NCBI GenBank assembly: GCA_039680605.1
Contig: JBDKTA010000065.1
Location: forward strand, 20,866 to 84,865
Length of the DNA stretch: 64,000 nucleotides
Source of the DNA: Planctomycetaceae bacterium
Lineage (GTDB): Bacteria > Planctomycetota > Phycisphaerae > SM23-33
Reading direction: 5' to 3'
Shown piece after piece: positions 44,146 to 53,538 of this stretch. Position 1 is the stretch's first letter. Each line of letters starts with the position of its first letter. Below the pieces are notes generated by a model. It did no database searches. It was not told the DNA's origin and saw only the letters and a program-made list of their open reading frames with translations. Both the position numbers and the translations under genes were made by a program.

Positions 44146-44946
44146 GTGAGACGATGGGCATCCCTTGTCGCAGCGATTGTGTGCCTTGGCGGCACTGCGC
44201 TCTGCGCCGACGGGGCAGTCTTCACTCTTGCCGACGGCAACGCCACGGCCGTCGTCGATCCCGCCGGCGCGGGAATGTATGACTGGACGGTCGACGGCGT
44301 CGACCAGTTGGGCAAGCAGTGGTTCTGGATGCGGATTGGAAGCACCGGGGCGGAATCTAACATTGGTACACTGCCGTATGTGGGCGGGCTGTCGGACACC
44401 AATTTCGACGGTTCGGCAGAGACTCTCTATCTGCGTTATACCTCATCGCGTGCGAAGGTCGAACTGACGCTCATCCTCCGCGGCGGCGCCGACGGCAGCG
44501 GCACCAGCGATATCATCGAGAGCATCGCCATCACTAATATCAGTGCTTCGCCTCTGGACCTGCACTTCTTTCAGTATGTCGACTTGAATCTGAACGACTC
44601 GACGACTGATGATTCGCTCGTGATCACCGGCGGCAACACAGCGACACAGACATCCCGGTTCAGCCGCGTCGGCGAGACCGTCGTCACGCCGGCGCCGAGT
44701 CACTTCCAGGCCGCCACGGCGTCGCTGATGCTCGCGGCCTTGGACGACGCCGATCCGACGACGCTATCGGACGCTCCAGGCCCGGTCGGGCCGGATGACC
44801 TGGCGTGGGCATTTCAATGGGACGCTCTGATTGCCGTCGGCGGCAAGTTGATCATCAGCAAAGATAAGCAGGTCATCCCCGAGCCCTGTACGATGATTCT
44901 GCTGACAGCCGGCGCCGTGGCGACCCTGCTGCGCAAGCGTCGCTGA
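44146..44946 (+). CDS. PEP-CTERM protein (paralogue B)
   Basis: A 266-residue exported protein with a GTG start after GGAGG and a signal peptide ending about ALCADG. Sequence follows that of the gene at 42971 throughout (AVFTLADGNATAVVD, GMYDWTVDGVDQL, DTNFDGSAETLYLRY). It ends VIPEPCTMILLTAG plus LLRKRR, a PEP-CTERM signal. Unlike paralogue A it has its own sigma-70-type promoter and structured leader, so the two may be expressed under different conditions. Confidence 0.88.
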   Translation: MRRWASLVAAIVCLGGTALCADGAVFTLADGNATAVVDPAGAGMYDWTVDGVDQLGKQWFWMRIGSTGAESNIGTLPYVGGLSDTNFDGSAETLYLRYTSSRAKVELTLILRGGADGSGTSDIIESIAITNISASPLDLHFFQYVDLNLNDSTTDDSLVITGGNTATQTSRFSRVGETVVTPAPSHFQAATASLMLAALDDADPTTLSDAPGPVGPDDLAWAFQWDALIAVGGKLIISKDKQVIPEPCTMILLTAGAVATLLRKRR

Positions 44947-44952
44947 CCGCTT

Positions 44953-45954
44953 CTACCTTTGATAGATCGGCAGGAAGCGGTTGGGGATGCCCAGGATGAG
45001 GACGGCCATCTGCGTGCCGATGTTCTGCCCGTCGGCCCAGCTTCCGTCGGGGCTCTGCTTTTTCAGCAGCGACTCTCGGATTCGGGGGTACCACTGCTGA
45101 TAGTACTTGTCGCCGGCCTGGTACATCGCCTGGGCGCCATAGTAGTGGGCGTAGAAGTAATGCCCTTCGCCGCTTTCGAACTGCCCGTCGGGCATCTTGA
45201 GCAGCCAGCTCAGACCGGCCAGCACCGGCTCGGTGCCGCGCTGGCCGCACATCATCAGCGAGACGACGCCGGCGGCGGTTCGCGCGAAGCCCGGTCCGCT
45301 GGGACCGCTGTATCCAAAGCCGCCGCTGGCCTTTTCCTGGCAGCTCAGCACGTAGCTCACGGCCTTGCTGATCGTCGCATCGGGGACGAAGATTCCGGCT
45401 TCCTTGGCCGATGCCAGAGCGACGATCTGCATGACGGTGACGGAGATGTCGGCGTCGGTGGGCTGGGGGGAGTATCGCCATCCGCCGGCGGGGTTCTGGG
45501 CGCGGAGGATGACGTCGACGGCTCGCTTGAGAGCGTCGCGCAGTTCGTCGCGGTTGCTCATGCCCCACACTTCCGACAGCGCCAGCGTCGCCAAGCCGTG
45601 CTCATACATGCTGGTGCCCATGTACCCGCGCCGGGTCGCCGACTGGCGCAGCAGGAAGTCCACGCCCTTGTTCATCGTCTCGCCGTATTCCTCGCGGTCG
45701 GGGAAGTGGCCCTGGACCATGTACGCCATCAGCGTCAGGGCGGTGGTGGCGACCTTGTACGAGCCCCAGCTTCCGTCGCTCTGCTGGCTCTTCTGGAGAA
45801 ACTTCAACGCCTTGGCGATAGCCGCCTCGGCGGCGGGGGTCATCTCCGCCACGCCCACTCCCCCAGCGGGGGCCTGCGCCAACGCCGCCGGGCCCATGGC
45901 CATCCAGGCGGCCAGAACAACGGCGATGATTCGATACGCGATACGGTATTTCAT
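44953..45954 (-). CDS. Prenyltransferase/squalene-oxidase repeat protein
   Basis: A 333-residue exported protein of alpha/alpha-toroid type. A signal peptide (about 1-27) is followed by repeats such as QSDGSWGSYKVATTALTLMA, QNPAGGWRYSPQPTDADISV and SPDGSWADGQNIGTQMAVLI, the QW-like motif of terpene cyclase and prenyltransferase folds. It lacks the catalytic DxDD or zinc residues of known cyclases, so it may be a binding or structural member. It is last in the nine-gene operon beginning with moxR; GAGGA precedes its ATG. Confidence 0.82.
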   Translation of the reverse strand: MKYRIAYRIIAVVLAAWMAMGPAALAQAPAGGVGVAEMTPAAEAAIAKALKFLQKSQQSDGSWGSYKVATTALTLMAYMVQGHFPDREEYGETMNKGVDFLLRQSATRRGYMGTSMYEHGLATLALSEVWGMSNRDELRDALKRAVDVILRAQNPAGGWRYSPQPTDADISVTVMQIVALASAKEAGIFVPDATISKAVSYVLSCQEKASGGFGYSGPSGPGFARTAAGVVSLMMCGQRGTEPVLAGLSWLLKMPDGQFESGEGHYFYAHYYGAQAMYQAGDKYYQQWYPRIRESLLKKQSPDGSWADGQNIGTQMAVLILGIPNRFLPIYQR

Positions 45955-45964
45955 CGGGGAATCC

Positions 45965-47146
45965 TCACTGCCTTGCCAGCAGCTCGTAATACGCCATCAG
46001 CAGGTCGCGATACTCGCGGGGCAACTCACGCGCAAACGACTGATCCAGCGCCTTGCGATCGGTCCGATCCAGCGGCGCCCAGCGGGAGTTCTTGTCGGTC
46101 ACGGCCGCGGGGTCCGTGCCGTCGTCGGGCGCTTCGCCGAGCATCTTGCCGCCCATGCGTCCGGCGGGAGCGGGCTTGATGCCCATGGCGATGGCGCTGG
46201 CCTTGCCGCCTTTGCCGTCCTTGCCCTTGCCGTCTTTGCCTTTGCCATCCTTGCCTTTGCCGTCCTTGCCGTCTTTTCCATCCTTGGAGTCTTTGGCGTC
46301 GGGGCTATCCTTGGAGTCGGCCGACAGGATGTCGGCGAGTTCTTTGAGATCCTTGAGCCCCTGCTTCTGGAGGCCCACCGCCGCGAGCATGTCTCGCTGG
46401 GTGATGTCGCGCGAGGCGGTCTGGAGGGGCACGTCGATCTTTCGCTCGTCCATCAGATTGACCGCCCGCTCAAGACGCTCTCGCATCTTGGGGTTGGTCT
46501 GTGCCTCGAGGATCGTGCCCAGCAGCCCCTGCAGGCTCGTGACGCGGTCGGCGATTTTTTCCTGTCGGGCGGCCAGGGCGGGGGCATGCACATCGGCCTT
46601 GGACGGGTCGCTCAGCGAGGTCTTGGCGATCTGCACGGTTTCGTCGAGCAGGCCCTTCTGCTCGATCATGATCTGGGCAATATTGATGTCGATGGCTTCG
46701 CCGGCGGCCAGGGCGTCGGACTGGCGCAGCAGTTCGGTCAGCAGTTCCAGCGCCTGCTGGATCTGCTCGGCGGCGCCGCGGACATGGGCGGCATGGGAGG
46801 AGGCGTCCGTGCCGGCGGTCCGCAAGGCCGCCGCGGCCGCCCGCACGTGCGCGCGGTCGGTGGTGGCGATGACGGCGGCCATGTGGTTGAGACTTTCGCC
46901 GTTGGCCTCGGAGAGCAGCTTGTTCGACTGCAGGTCGTTGACCAGGGCGCGAAACTGCCCGAGCAGGCGGACCATGTCGCCGCTGACCTTTTCCTGGCGC
47001 TGGGCTTCCTGGAGAATGGCGTCAAGCACGCCGGCCAGCGACGGGGACTCGGCCGGCAAGGCAGACGAGGCCGTCTGGCCAAAGAGGCAGCCGGTTGCCA
47101 GAGCAAGCACCACGGCACAGCAGATTGTCCGTCGCACGCGTTTCAT
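45965..47146 (-). CDS. Secreted helical protein with Lys-Asp-Gly repeat (short paralogue)
   Basis: A 393-residue protein with a signal peptide (MKRVRRTICCAVVLALATGC). Coiled-coil-like helices carry EVQ-rich heptads. Residues about 280-315 form a low-complexity KDGKGKDGKGKDGK tract. The C-terminal SFARELPREYRDLLMAYYEL is shared with the longer gene just upstream, of which this is a shorter paralogue. In this phylum similar proteins end BatA-type operons. Role unknown, perhaps envelope scaffold. Confidence 0.75.
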   Translation of the reverse strand: MKRVRRTICCAVVLALATGCLFGQTASSALPAESPSLAGVLDAILQEAQRQEKVSGDMVRLLGQFRALVNDLQSNKLLSEANGESLNHMAAVIATTDRAHVRAAAAALRTAGTDASSHAAHVRGAAEQIQQALELLTELLRQSDALAAGEAIDINIAQIMIEQKGLLDETVQIAKTSLSDPSKADVHAPALAARQEKIADRVTSLQGLLGTILEAQTNPKMRERLERAVNLMDERKIDVPLQTASRDITQRDMLAAVGLQKQGLKDLKELADILSADSKDSPDAKDSKDGKDGKDGKGKDGKGKDGKGKDGKGGKASAIAMGIKPAPAGRMGGKMLGEAPDDGTDPAAVTDKNSRWAPLDRTDRKALDQSFARELPREYRDLLMAYYELLARQ

Positions 47147-47164
47147 GATTCGTCTTGCCGCTTT

Positions 47165-47210
47165 TCACATGGCGACCCGGTTCGCGTGTCGCCATGCCAC
47201 CCGGCTTGCC
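47165..47210. repeat. R5 palindrome between operon genes
   Basis: CATGGCGACCCGGTTCGCG and inverted GTGTCGCCATGCCACCC lie between the two paralogous genes, inside a presumed operon. A small hairpin of this kind may affect mRNA stability between them. Confidence 0.8.
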
Positions 47211-47216
47211 CAGCGG

Positions 47217-48938
47217 TCACTGCCTGGACAGCAGTTCGTAGTACGCCTTGAGCAGGTCGCGATACTCGCGGGGCAGTTCGCGGGCGAATGATTCTTTCAG
47301 GGCCTTGCGTTCGGTCCGCTCCAGCGACTCGGCGTCGGAGTTCTTGTCTTCGGGTCGGTCGCCGTAAACGGTCGAGCTGGCCACGCCGAGCATTCCCCCG
47401 CCCATGGGGCCGGCCTTGGAGCCCGGCTGCATTCCCATGCCCTGCCCCATGCCCTTGCCCTGGCCTTTGCCTTGGCCTTTGCCCTCGCCTTTGCCTTCGC
47501 CTTGGCCTTCACCCTGGCCTTCACCTTGCCCCTCACCCTGGCCTTCGCCCTGGGCCATGGCGTCCATTTCGGCCTGCATGGCGGCCAGTTCGGCGGCCAT
47601 GGCGGCTTCGGCGTCGCGCATGGCGTGTGCGGCGGCGGTCTGCTGCTGCTCGGCGAGGGATTTTTCAGCCTGTTCCATAGGCGCTCCCGGGCCGCCGGGC
47701 TTGCTGCCCGGTGCGCCGCCGGCCATCGGAGGCCGGTCGCGCGGCGGAGCGGGCGGTCCGCCCTTTCCGGCGCCGGTATTAGAGCCGCCACCCTTCTTGC
47801 CGGCGCCGCCCTTCTTGGCGCCTTGCTTGGCGGCGGATTCCTTTTCGTCTTCGTCCTCATCGCCCTTGGCTTTTTTGGCGGTGCTGGGCTCGCCCTTTTC
47901 CTGGGGCGGTCCGTCCTGGGGCGGGTTGGGCTTCTGAGCCTTGGCCTTGTCCTTGGCGGCCTCCTCAAGCTGCTTGCGGATGGCTTCCTGTTCCTTCTTG
48001 AGGGCTTCGGCGTCTTTCTTGAACTGCTCGGGGTTCATGCCCTCGGTCTTCTCGCGGAGTTTCTTCTCCGATTCCATCAGCGAGGCCATCTGCTCCATCG
48101 CCTGCTGCATGGGCGACTGGGGCGACTCGTTGAGCATCTTCTCGATGGCCTTGAGCGTATCGAGGACCTGCTTCTGGTCGGTGACCGCGGGGATCATGTC
48201 GCGGCGGTCGATGTTGCGGGCGGCGGCCTGGAGCTTGGCGTCGACTTTCTCCTGCTCCATGGCGGCGACGGCCTTGCTCAGCTTGTTCTTGACGTTGGGG
48301 TCTTTCTCGCCGTCGCGTGCCTGCTGGAGGAGCTTCTGGAGCGTTCCGGCGCGTTCGGCGAGTTTCTCCTGCTCCTGGGAGAGCTTGGCCGGGTCCTGCG
48401 AAATCTTGGACGGATCGATGAGCATCTCCCGCCCGACCTTGATGCTGACGGCCGTGACGCGCTCCTGGGCCTTGATCAATTGTCCCAGCTCAAAGCCGAC
48501 CATTTCGGCGGCCGCCAGGGCATCGGCCTGGCGAAGCAGGTCCGTCAGGCGCGTCAGGGCGAGTTGGATCTGCGCGTCGGCGGCCTCGACGCTGGTATTG
48601 CGGGCGGCGGCGTCGGTTCCGGCTTTGCGGAGGTGTTCGGCGGCCACTCGCACGTGCCGGCGGTCGGTATTGCCGATCACGTCGGCCATGGCGATAAGCG
48701 TCTTGCCGTTGGCTTCGGACATGAGTTTGTTAGCCTGCAGGTCGTTGACCAGCGAGCGGAAATCGCCGAGCAGTCGGACCATGTCGCCGCTGACGCGTTC
48801 CTGGCGCTGGGCTTCCTGGAGGATGGCCTCGAGGGCCTGCATCAGCTCGCCCGATCCGCTGGAGGGCGTGGGGGCCTGGGCGCCGGCCGTGGCGGCCAGA
48901 ACGCTCAGCACCATCGCAAAGATTATGATCCTTGGCAT
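47217..48938 (-). CDS. Secreted helical protein with Gly-Glu repeat (long paralogue)
   Basis: A 573-residue protein. After a signal peptide (about 1-20) come helical segments related to the paralogue downstream (QEAQRQERVSGDMVRLLG). Low-complexity tracts follow: Lys/Gly/Pro-rich about 330-410, then GEGQGEGQGEGQGEGQGEG at about 477-496 and GKGQGKGQGKGMGQGMG. The end SFARELPREYRDLLKAYYEL is the shared C-terminal motif. GGAGAGGGG precedes the ATG. It probably forms part of the vWA-operon assembly. Confidence 0.78.
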   Translation of the reverse strand: MPRIIIFAMVLSVLAATAGAQAPTPSSGSGELMQALEAILQEAQRQERVSGDMVRLLGDFRSLVNDLQANKLMSEANGKTLIAMADVIGNTDRRHVRVAAEHLRKAGTDAAARNTSVEAADAQIQLALTRLTDLLRQADALAAAEMVGFELGQLIKAQERVTAVSIKVGREMLIDPSKISQDPAKLSQEQEKLAERAGTLQKLLQQARDGEKDPNVKNKLSKAVAAMEQEKVDAKLQAAARNIDRRDMIPAVTDQKQVLDTLKAIEKMLNESPQSPMQQAMEQMASLMESEKKLREKTEGMNPEQFKKDAEALKKEQEAIRKQLEEAAKDKAKAQKPNPPQDGPPQEKGEPSTAKKAKGDEDEDEKESAAKQGAKKGGAGKKGGGSNTGAGKGGPPAPPRDRPPMAGGAPGSKPGGPGAPMEQAEKSLAEQQQTAAAHAMRDAEAAMAAELAAMQAEMDAMAQGEGQGEGQGEGQGEGQGEGKGEGKGQGKGQGKGMGQGMGMQPGSKAGPMGGGMLGVASSTVYGDRPEDKNSDAESLERTERKALKESFARELPREYRDLLKAYYELLSRQ

Positions 48939-48983
48939 AGTCCCCTCTCCTTTACTTTCGTGTCAGAGCCCATAGTCATGCTG

Positions 48984-50720
48984 CTATGGACGCTTGGGCT
49001 CGCCGCCGGTTCCCGGAACCTTCTGGGGCGCCGGTTGGCTTGTCGCGCCGCCGAGCCCCTTGACGGCCTCAACGGCAATCTTTTCTTCCTTATGGACGCC
49101 CTGGATGGCCCGCACCAACCGCTGCCTCTCGTCGAGGACCCATCGCAGATAATCTTCGGCCGACAGAATCGTCAGGCGCCGCACGTCGGATCGCCCGAGG
49201 CCGGGCCCGGCGGCGCCCTGGCGGTTGTCCTGCACCTCGATGCAGTATCGTACGACATCGCCGGCCTTGAGCGTCGGCAGGGCCTCGTCGATCTTCCAGG
49301 TCAACGCGCCGCCGCCTTCCTTTTCATTGTCCTTGAAGACGACGATGCGCTGGGCCTTTTCCGGAACCGTCGCCTTGCCGTCTTTGCCCTCGACGGCGTA
49401 GACCAGCCTCGCCTCGATCAGACCGAAGTCGTCGCGGCAGTTGAAGGTCATGCTCACGTCCTTGCGGGCGGTGGCCTTTTCGTCTTCAGCCGGCTGCGTC
49501 AGAACCACCGACGGCGCGTTGTCGGGCACGATCTGGATGGTGTAGCGCACCTCGGGCTTGTAGGCGAATCCATAGTCCTTGTCGACCAGGCTGAATCCGT
49601 ACGAGAAGTTCTTCTCCGGCGTCAACTCGGCCTTGGCGATCAGGTTCTTGTCCGACAGCGCCATCGCGGCCGGGGCTCCGGCGTCGGGCACCATGTCGAT
49701 CGATGCCAGGGGCCGGTCGCTGACGATCTGCCAGGTGATCCGCGAACCGGACAGCACCTGCAGGCTCAGCAGCTCGCTCGCCTGGGGCGGTTGCTTGGTG
49801 TACGCCGGCAGCGTGACCCAGACCTTCATGTCCAGGTGCGGCGGCGGAACGACCTTGACGAAGTACTCCCGCGACAGCGCGTCGCCGGCGCGGTAGCGGT
49901 AGTAGAAGCTGCCGTACAACTCGCGCGTGCGGTACGAGAACTCGCGCTTGCCGTCGCGCGTGGCGCCGCCGGCAACGGAGATGGTCTCCTTGTCGCCGTC
50001 GACGGGGCGGATGATCAGCGTGGCGTCGTCGGGCAATTCGCCCCCGGCCTCGGCGCCCAGCGTCGCGGTGCGTCCCTGCTGGACGACCAGGTCGCCCTTG
50101 AGCAACTGGATCGTCGTGCGCGTGGGATAGCCCGTCTGGGCGCCCAGGAGGCGCTGGAAGAAGATGTTCGCCACATCGCTGCGGATGTATCCCGCCGCCA
50201 GCACCACCGCCGCGGCGGCGATCGAGTACGTCGCGATCTTGCGCAGGCTGCGGAAGCGCACGATCTTTCCGAAGTCCAGCGGCTGGGCCTGCTCGACGGC
50301 CTGGCGGCACATGGCCGCGACCAGGCTGGGGCTCATGCCCGCCGACGCCGCCGGGGCCGTGTGCAGTTGCACGTACGACACCAGCAGGCTCTTGAGCTGC
50401 GGATAAAGCCTCTCCACCTGCAGCGCCACGCGCACCGGGTCGAAGCGGCGCACGCCGCGCCACCAGGTCTGATACAGGATCCAGCCGACGAGGGCGATGT
50501 TGCCCGCCACCAGGGCGTAGCGCCATCCGGCGCCCAGGTCGAGGCTCCAGTCCAGCGCCACGTCGAGCAGGATCAGGGCCGCCGCGGCCATCAGGAGATA
50601 ACACACGCCGCGCGTGGCGAGGAATCGCCGCTGGCGTCGCCAGGCGCCGGTGAGGCGTCGTCGCACGCCGCGATGGATTTCTCCGGTCGGGGCGTCAGGT
50701 TGAGTGGTCAGTTCGCTCAT
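48984..50720 (-). CDS. DUF4175-like membrane protein
   Basis: A roughly 578-residue protein with membrane helices at about 40-60 and 65-83 and a third at about 162-185, followed by a periplasmic beta-rich region (GYPTRTTIQLLKGDLVVQQG, YTKQPPQASELLSLQVLSGS) with an Ig-like repeat pattern. This layout matches the DUF4175 proteins that accompany vWA and BatA genes. ATG at 50720 is preferred to GTG at 50729. It probably anchors the operon's protein complex; direct evidence is lacking. Confidence 0.72.
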   Translation of the reverse strand: MSELTTQPDAPTGEIHRGVRRRLTGAWRRQRRFLATRGVCYLLMAAAALILLDVALDWSLDLGAGWRYALVAGNIALVGWILYQTWWRGVRRFDPVRVALQVERLYPQLKSLLVSYVQLHTAPAASAGMSPSLVAAMCRQAVEQAQPLDFGKIVRFRSLRKIATYSIAAAAVVLAAGYIRSDVANIFFQRLLGAQTGYPTRTTIQLLKGDLVVQQGRTATLGAEAGGELPDDATLIIRPVDGDKETISVAGGATRDGKREFSYRTRELYGSFYYRYRAGDALSREYFVKVVPPPHLDMKVWVTLPAYTKQPPQASELLSLQVLSGSRITWQIVSDRPLASIDMVPDAGAPAAMALSDKNLIAKAELTPEKNFSYGFSLVDKDYGFAYKPEVRYTIQIVPDNAPSVVLTQPAEDEKATARKDVSMTFNCRDDFGLIEARLVYAVEGKDGKATVPEKAQRIVVFKDNEKEGGGALTWKIDEALPTLKAGDVVRYCIEVQDNRQGAAGPGLGRSDVRRLTILSAEDYLRWVLDERQRLVRAIQGVHKEEKIAVEAVKGLGGATSQPAPQKVPGTGGEPKRP

Positions 50721-50735
50721 AGTTCTCACGCACCG

Positions 50736-53516
50736 CTACACCAGGTGATACCGCCGGCGCAGGTACCATTCCGACCCGGCCAGCAGAACAAGCATCACGT
50801 ACACAGGCCAGAAGTCCCAAAGGTCCTTGGGTTTTCGCTCGATGATGGTCCGTCCCTTGCTTTCGAGCAGGCCCGCCAGCGCCGGCCACTCGCGAACCGT
50901 CAGGTAGCGCCCGCCGGAGAGGTCGGCCATCTTTCGCAGCAGGGTTTCCTGCATGGCCGGTTCAAGCTGCTCGTAGTCGGTCGCCGTGGCGACGATATCG
51001 ACGCTGTTGGCGAAGCGGCTGTCCTGCCCGCCGGCGCGGAGCTGGTAGGTCCCCTGCTTCTCCAGCCGCATGGAACCCTGGAAGAGGCCCGGGCTGTTGG
51101 CCACGGGGGTCAGTTCGATTTCCTTGGTTTCCAGAACCGCCTTCTGGGCGTTGGGGGCTTTCTCATCGACCGCGACGGTGTCGCGATAGATGACGTACCG
51201 CTTGGCCATCGAGGGGGCGAAGGAGTCGTCGAGCACGTTGGTGATGATCGAGACGGTCTCGCCCGCGCGGAACTCGGGGCGCTCGACGGTAATGTGAATG
51301 CGCTTGTTCTCGCCCAGCAGGCGCGACAGGGCCAGGAACTGGATCGCCTGCCCCCAGAACTTGGCATGGTAGCGGTCGCCCAGCTTGTAGCGCATGCGCC
51401 ACAACTGGTCGGTGCCGACGAACATCGACTTGCCGGTCCCGAAATACTGCCAGGCGATCAACGGGTAGGCTCCGGCCCCGTGCTCGGTGGCGGGCAGCTC
51501 CACCAGCACGTTGGCGGCGGGCTTGGCGCCCTCCAGGCGCGGCAGGCGGTGGAGCGACTTGAGCAGCGACCAGACCAGGTCGTTGCCCTTGTCGTCGGCC
51601 TCGACCATCGTGAACGACCGCTTGCCGGCGGGGGTGACGATGGCGGAGAGGTCTTTGGGAATGTTCGAGATGAAATCTCGCGTGATCTTGACGGGCAGCG
51701 CCTCGGCCAGAGGCTTGCCGTAATAGCTCGAGGGCATGTAGCGTTCGCCGGCCAGCACCAGCAGCGACCCGCCGCGTTTTCGGACCAGGTCGACGATGCG
51801 TTCCTGCTGCGGGCGGTTGAAGAACCATTCCTGCACTTCGCCCAGGATGATCAGGTCGTAGGCGAAGGCCTCCTCGTCGGTGTCGGGGAAGCGGCTGATG
51901 TATTGCGGCGAGGCGGCGGCCAGGTCCGGGTCGCCCTGGGTCATGAGGAACTTGACATCCAGTCGCGGGTCTCGCAGGAGCACCACGCGGAGGTAGCGGT
52001 ACTCCCAGCGGGGCTTGCCCTCGACGTAGAGCACCTTGATCTTCTGATTGATGATCTTGATCGGTCGCTCGATGATGTTGTTGGCGACGGAGGCTTCTTC
52101 TTTGCGCGGGTCGATGCTGACCGACAGCTTGGCCGTGGCGCCGCGCCCCTCGGGGACGGTGAAGGGCACGTCGACAAATCGCGGTTGATCGGTCAGCGTC
52201 ACCGCCGCGCGGGCCAATTCCTGCCCGTCGAGCTTGAGCAGCACGTCGACGCTCGTGTCGCGATAACCGTGCGAAAAGACCTGCACGCGGGCGGTGACGA
52301 TGTCCTTGGGGAAGACCGCATCGGCCACGATCAGCGACCGCACGCCGACGTCCTGCGGGGCCTGCAGACCGATGCCCGTCACGAAGAGCGGCACATCCTG
52401 GTCTTTGAGCCAGGCGGCGACCTCCTGCGGATCATCGCTTTCCTCGTTGAACGCCCCGTCGGTCAGCACCACCACGCCGGCCATCGGCTGGCCGCTGTAC
52501 TCGTTGATCATGTCGCGAATGGCGACGGCGCCGCGGCTCTTCTTATCGGCAGCCTGGACGGCGCCGAGCAGACCCTTGGCTTTCTCCACCGCGGCCGACC
52601 CGTCCTTGCTCTCGACGGAACTGATGCTTTCGTTCTTTTCGCCGAAGGCGTACAGCTTGACGTTGCACTGGGAAGCCAGGCTCGGCAGGATGCTGGTCAG
52701 CATCGACTTGGCCAGGGCGATGCGCGGCTGCGAGACGCTCTCGGGCGTGGCCGCGGCGGACGGGGCGGGAATGATCTTGGCAAACGCGGTGGCGGCGGCC
52801 TCAATGTCCTTGATGATCGGTTCCTGGACGCCGCGCAGCTCGGGGCATCGGACGGTGGTCAGGCCGCCTTCCTTTTCGAGCTTTTGCAGGGTGGCGTCGA
52901 GCCCCTTCTGCCGCTGGGCGAGGCTCTGGAGGCGTCCCTGGAATTGTCCGGCGGCGGCCTGGTCGGGGCCGGTCATGCCGGTCTGGCGGCAGAGCTTGGC
53001 GCTTTCTTCGAGGGCGGCGACGGTTTCCCGCGAGGGCGCCAGCGCTTCGGCGGGGCGCGACTGACCGAGGCGGTCGCTGGTGCGCCGCGCCAACCGCAGC
53101 GCCGTCGCCAGCGATTCCTGCACCCCGGGCAGGACATACGGCGTCTTGCCCATCGCCATCGCGCCGTCAGCGACTTCCTCGCCGGCGACTCGCTTGTCGA
53201 CGATGTTCATGCTGGCCGAGCGGTCCACCAGCACCAGCAGGTTGCGCGAGAGGGTGTTCTTACGCTCCAGTTCCATGATCGGACCGAACAGCATCACCAA
53301 CAGCACCGCGTAGATCACGGCGCGGCAGAGACCCAGGCCGATTCGCTTGGCCGGCGAGAGGCTGCTCTCGCGCGAGTAAAGGTAGATCGCCAGCGCGGCC
53401 GCCAGGATGATGCAGATCGCCAGCGCCACCGCCGGAAGCGGGCTGCTGAAGGCCACGCCCTTGTACTCGTAGCCTTCCACGCCTAACCATTGAAGGACCG
53501 TATTGGCTGTCATCAT
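50736..53516 (-). CDS. vWA-domain membrane protein with amidotransferase-like fold
   Basis: A 926-residue protein. Two N-terminal membrane helices and one near the C-terminus bracket a periplasm-side or cytoplasmic body. A von Willebrand A-type core begins with LVDRSASM (metal site D98-x-S-x-S) and continues with GVVVLTDGAFNEESDD. A later IILGEVQEWFF stretch resembles the class I glutamine-amidotransferase-like domain seen in such proteins. It pairs with the adjacent BatA-like gene. Start is ATG 53516 or 53513; TTG 53522 is less likely. Confidence 0.82.
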   Translation of the reverse strand: MMTANTVLQWLGVEGYEYKGVAFSSPLPAVALAICIILAAALAIYLYSRESSLSPAKRIGLGLCRAVIYAVLLVMLFGPIMELERKNTLSRNLLVLVDRSASMNIVDKRVAGEEVADGAMAMGKTPYVLPGVQESLATALRLARRTSDRLGQSRPAEALAPSRETVAALEESAKLCRQTGMTGPDQAAAGQFQGRLQSLAQRQKGLDATLQKLEKEGGLTTVRCPELRGVQEPIIKDIEAAATAFAKIIPAPSAAATPESVSQPRIALAKSMLTSILPSLASQCNVKLYAFGEKNESISSVESKDGSAAVEKAKGLLGAVQAADKKSRGAVAIRDMINEYSGQPMAGVVVLTDGAFNEESDDPQEVAAWLKDQDVPLFVTGIGLQAPQDVGVRSLIVADAVFPKDIVTARVQVFSHGYRDTSVDVLLKLDGQELARAAVTLTDQPRFVDVPFTVPEGRGATAKLSVSIDPRKEEASVANNIIERPIKIINQKIKVLYVEGKPRWEYRYLRVVLLRDPRLDVKFLMTQGDPDLAAASPQYISRFPDTDEEAFAYDLIILGEVQEWFFNRPQQERIVDLVRKRGGSLLVLAGERYMPSSYYGKPLAEALPVKITRDFISNIPKDLSAIVTPAGKRSFTMVEADDKGNDLVWSLLKSLHRLPRLEGAKPAANVLVELPATEHGAGAYPLIAWQYFGTGKSMFVGTDQLWRMRYKLGDRYHAKFWGQAIQFLALSRLLGENKRIHITVERPEFRAGETVSIITNVLDDSFAPSMAKRYVIYRDTVAVDEKAPNAQKAVLETKEIELTPVANSPGLFQGSMRLEKQGTYQLRAGGQDSRFANSVDIVATATDYEQLEPAMQETLLRKMADLSGGRYLTVREWPALAGLLESKGRTIIERKPKDLWDFWPVYVMLVLLAGSEWYLRRRYHLV

Positions 53517-53538
53517 GTTCAAATCACATCACTCGCGA

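Noticed and set aside
47472..53486. A 2004-codon open frame on the plus strand
   Set aside because: It lies opposite four well-supported minus-strand genes; its translation is dominated by Leu, Gly, Arg and Asp in patterns forced by the opposite strand's codons. No start signal or domain is seen.
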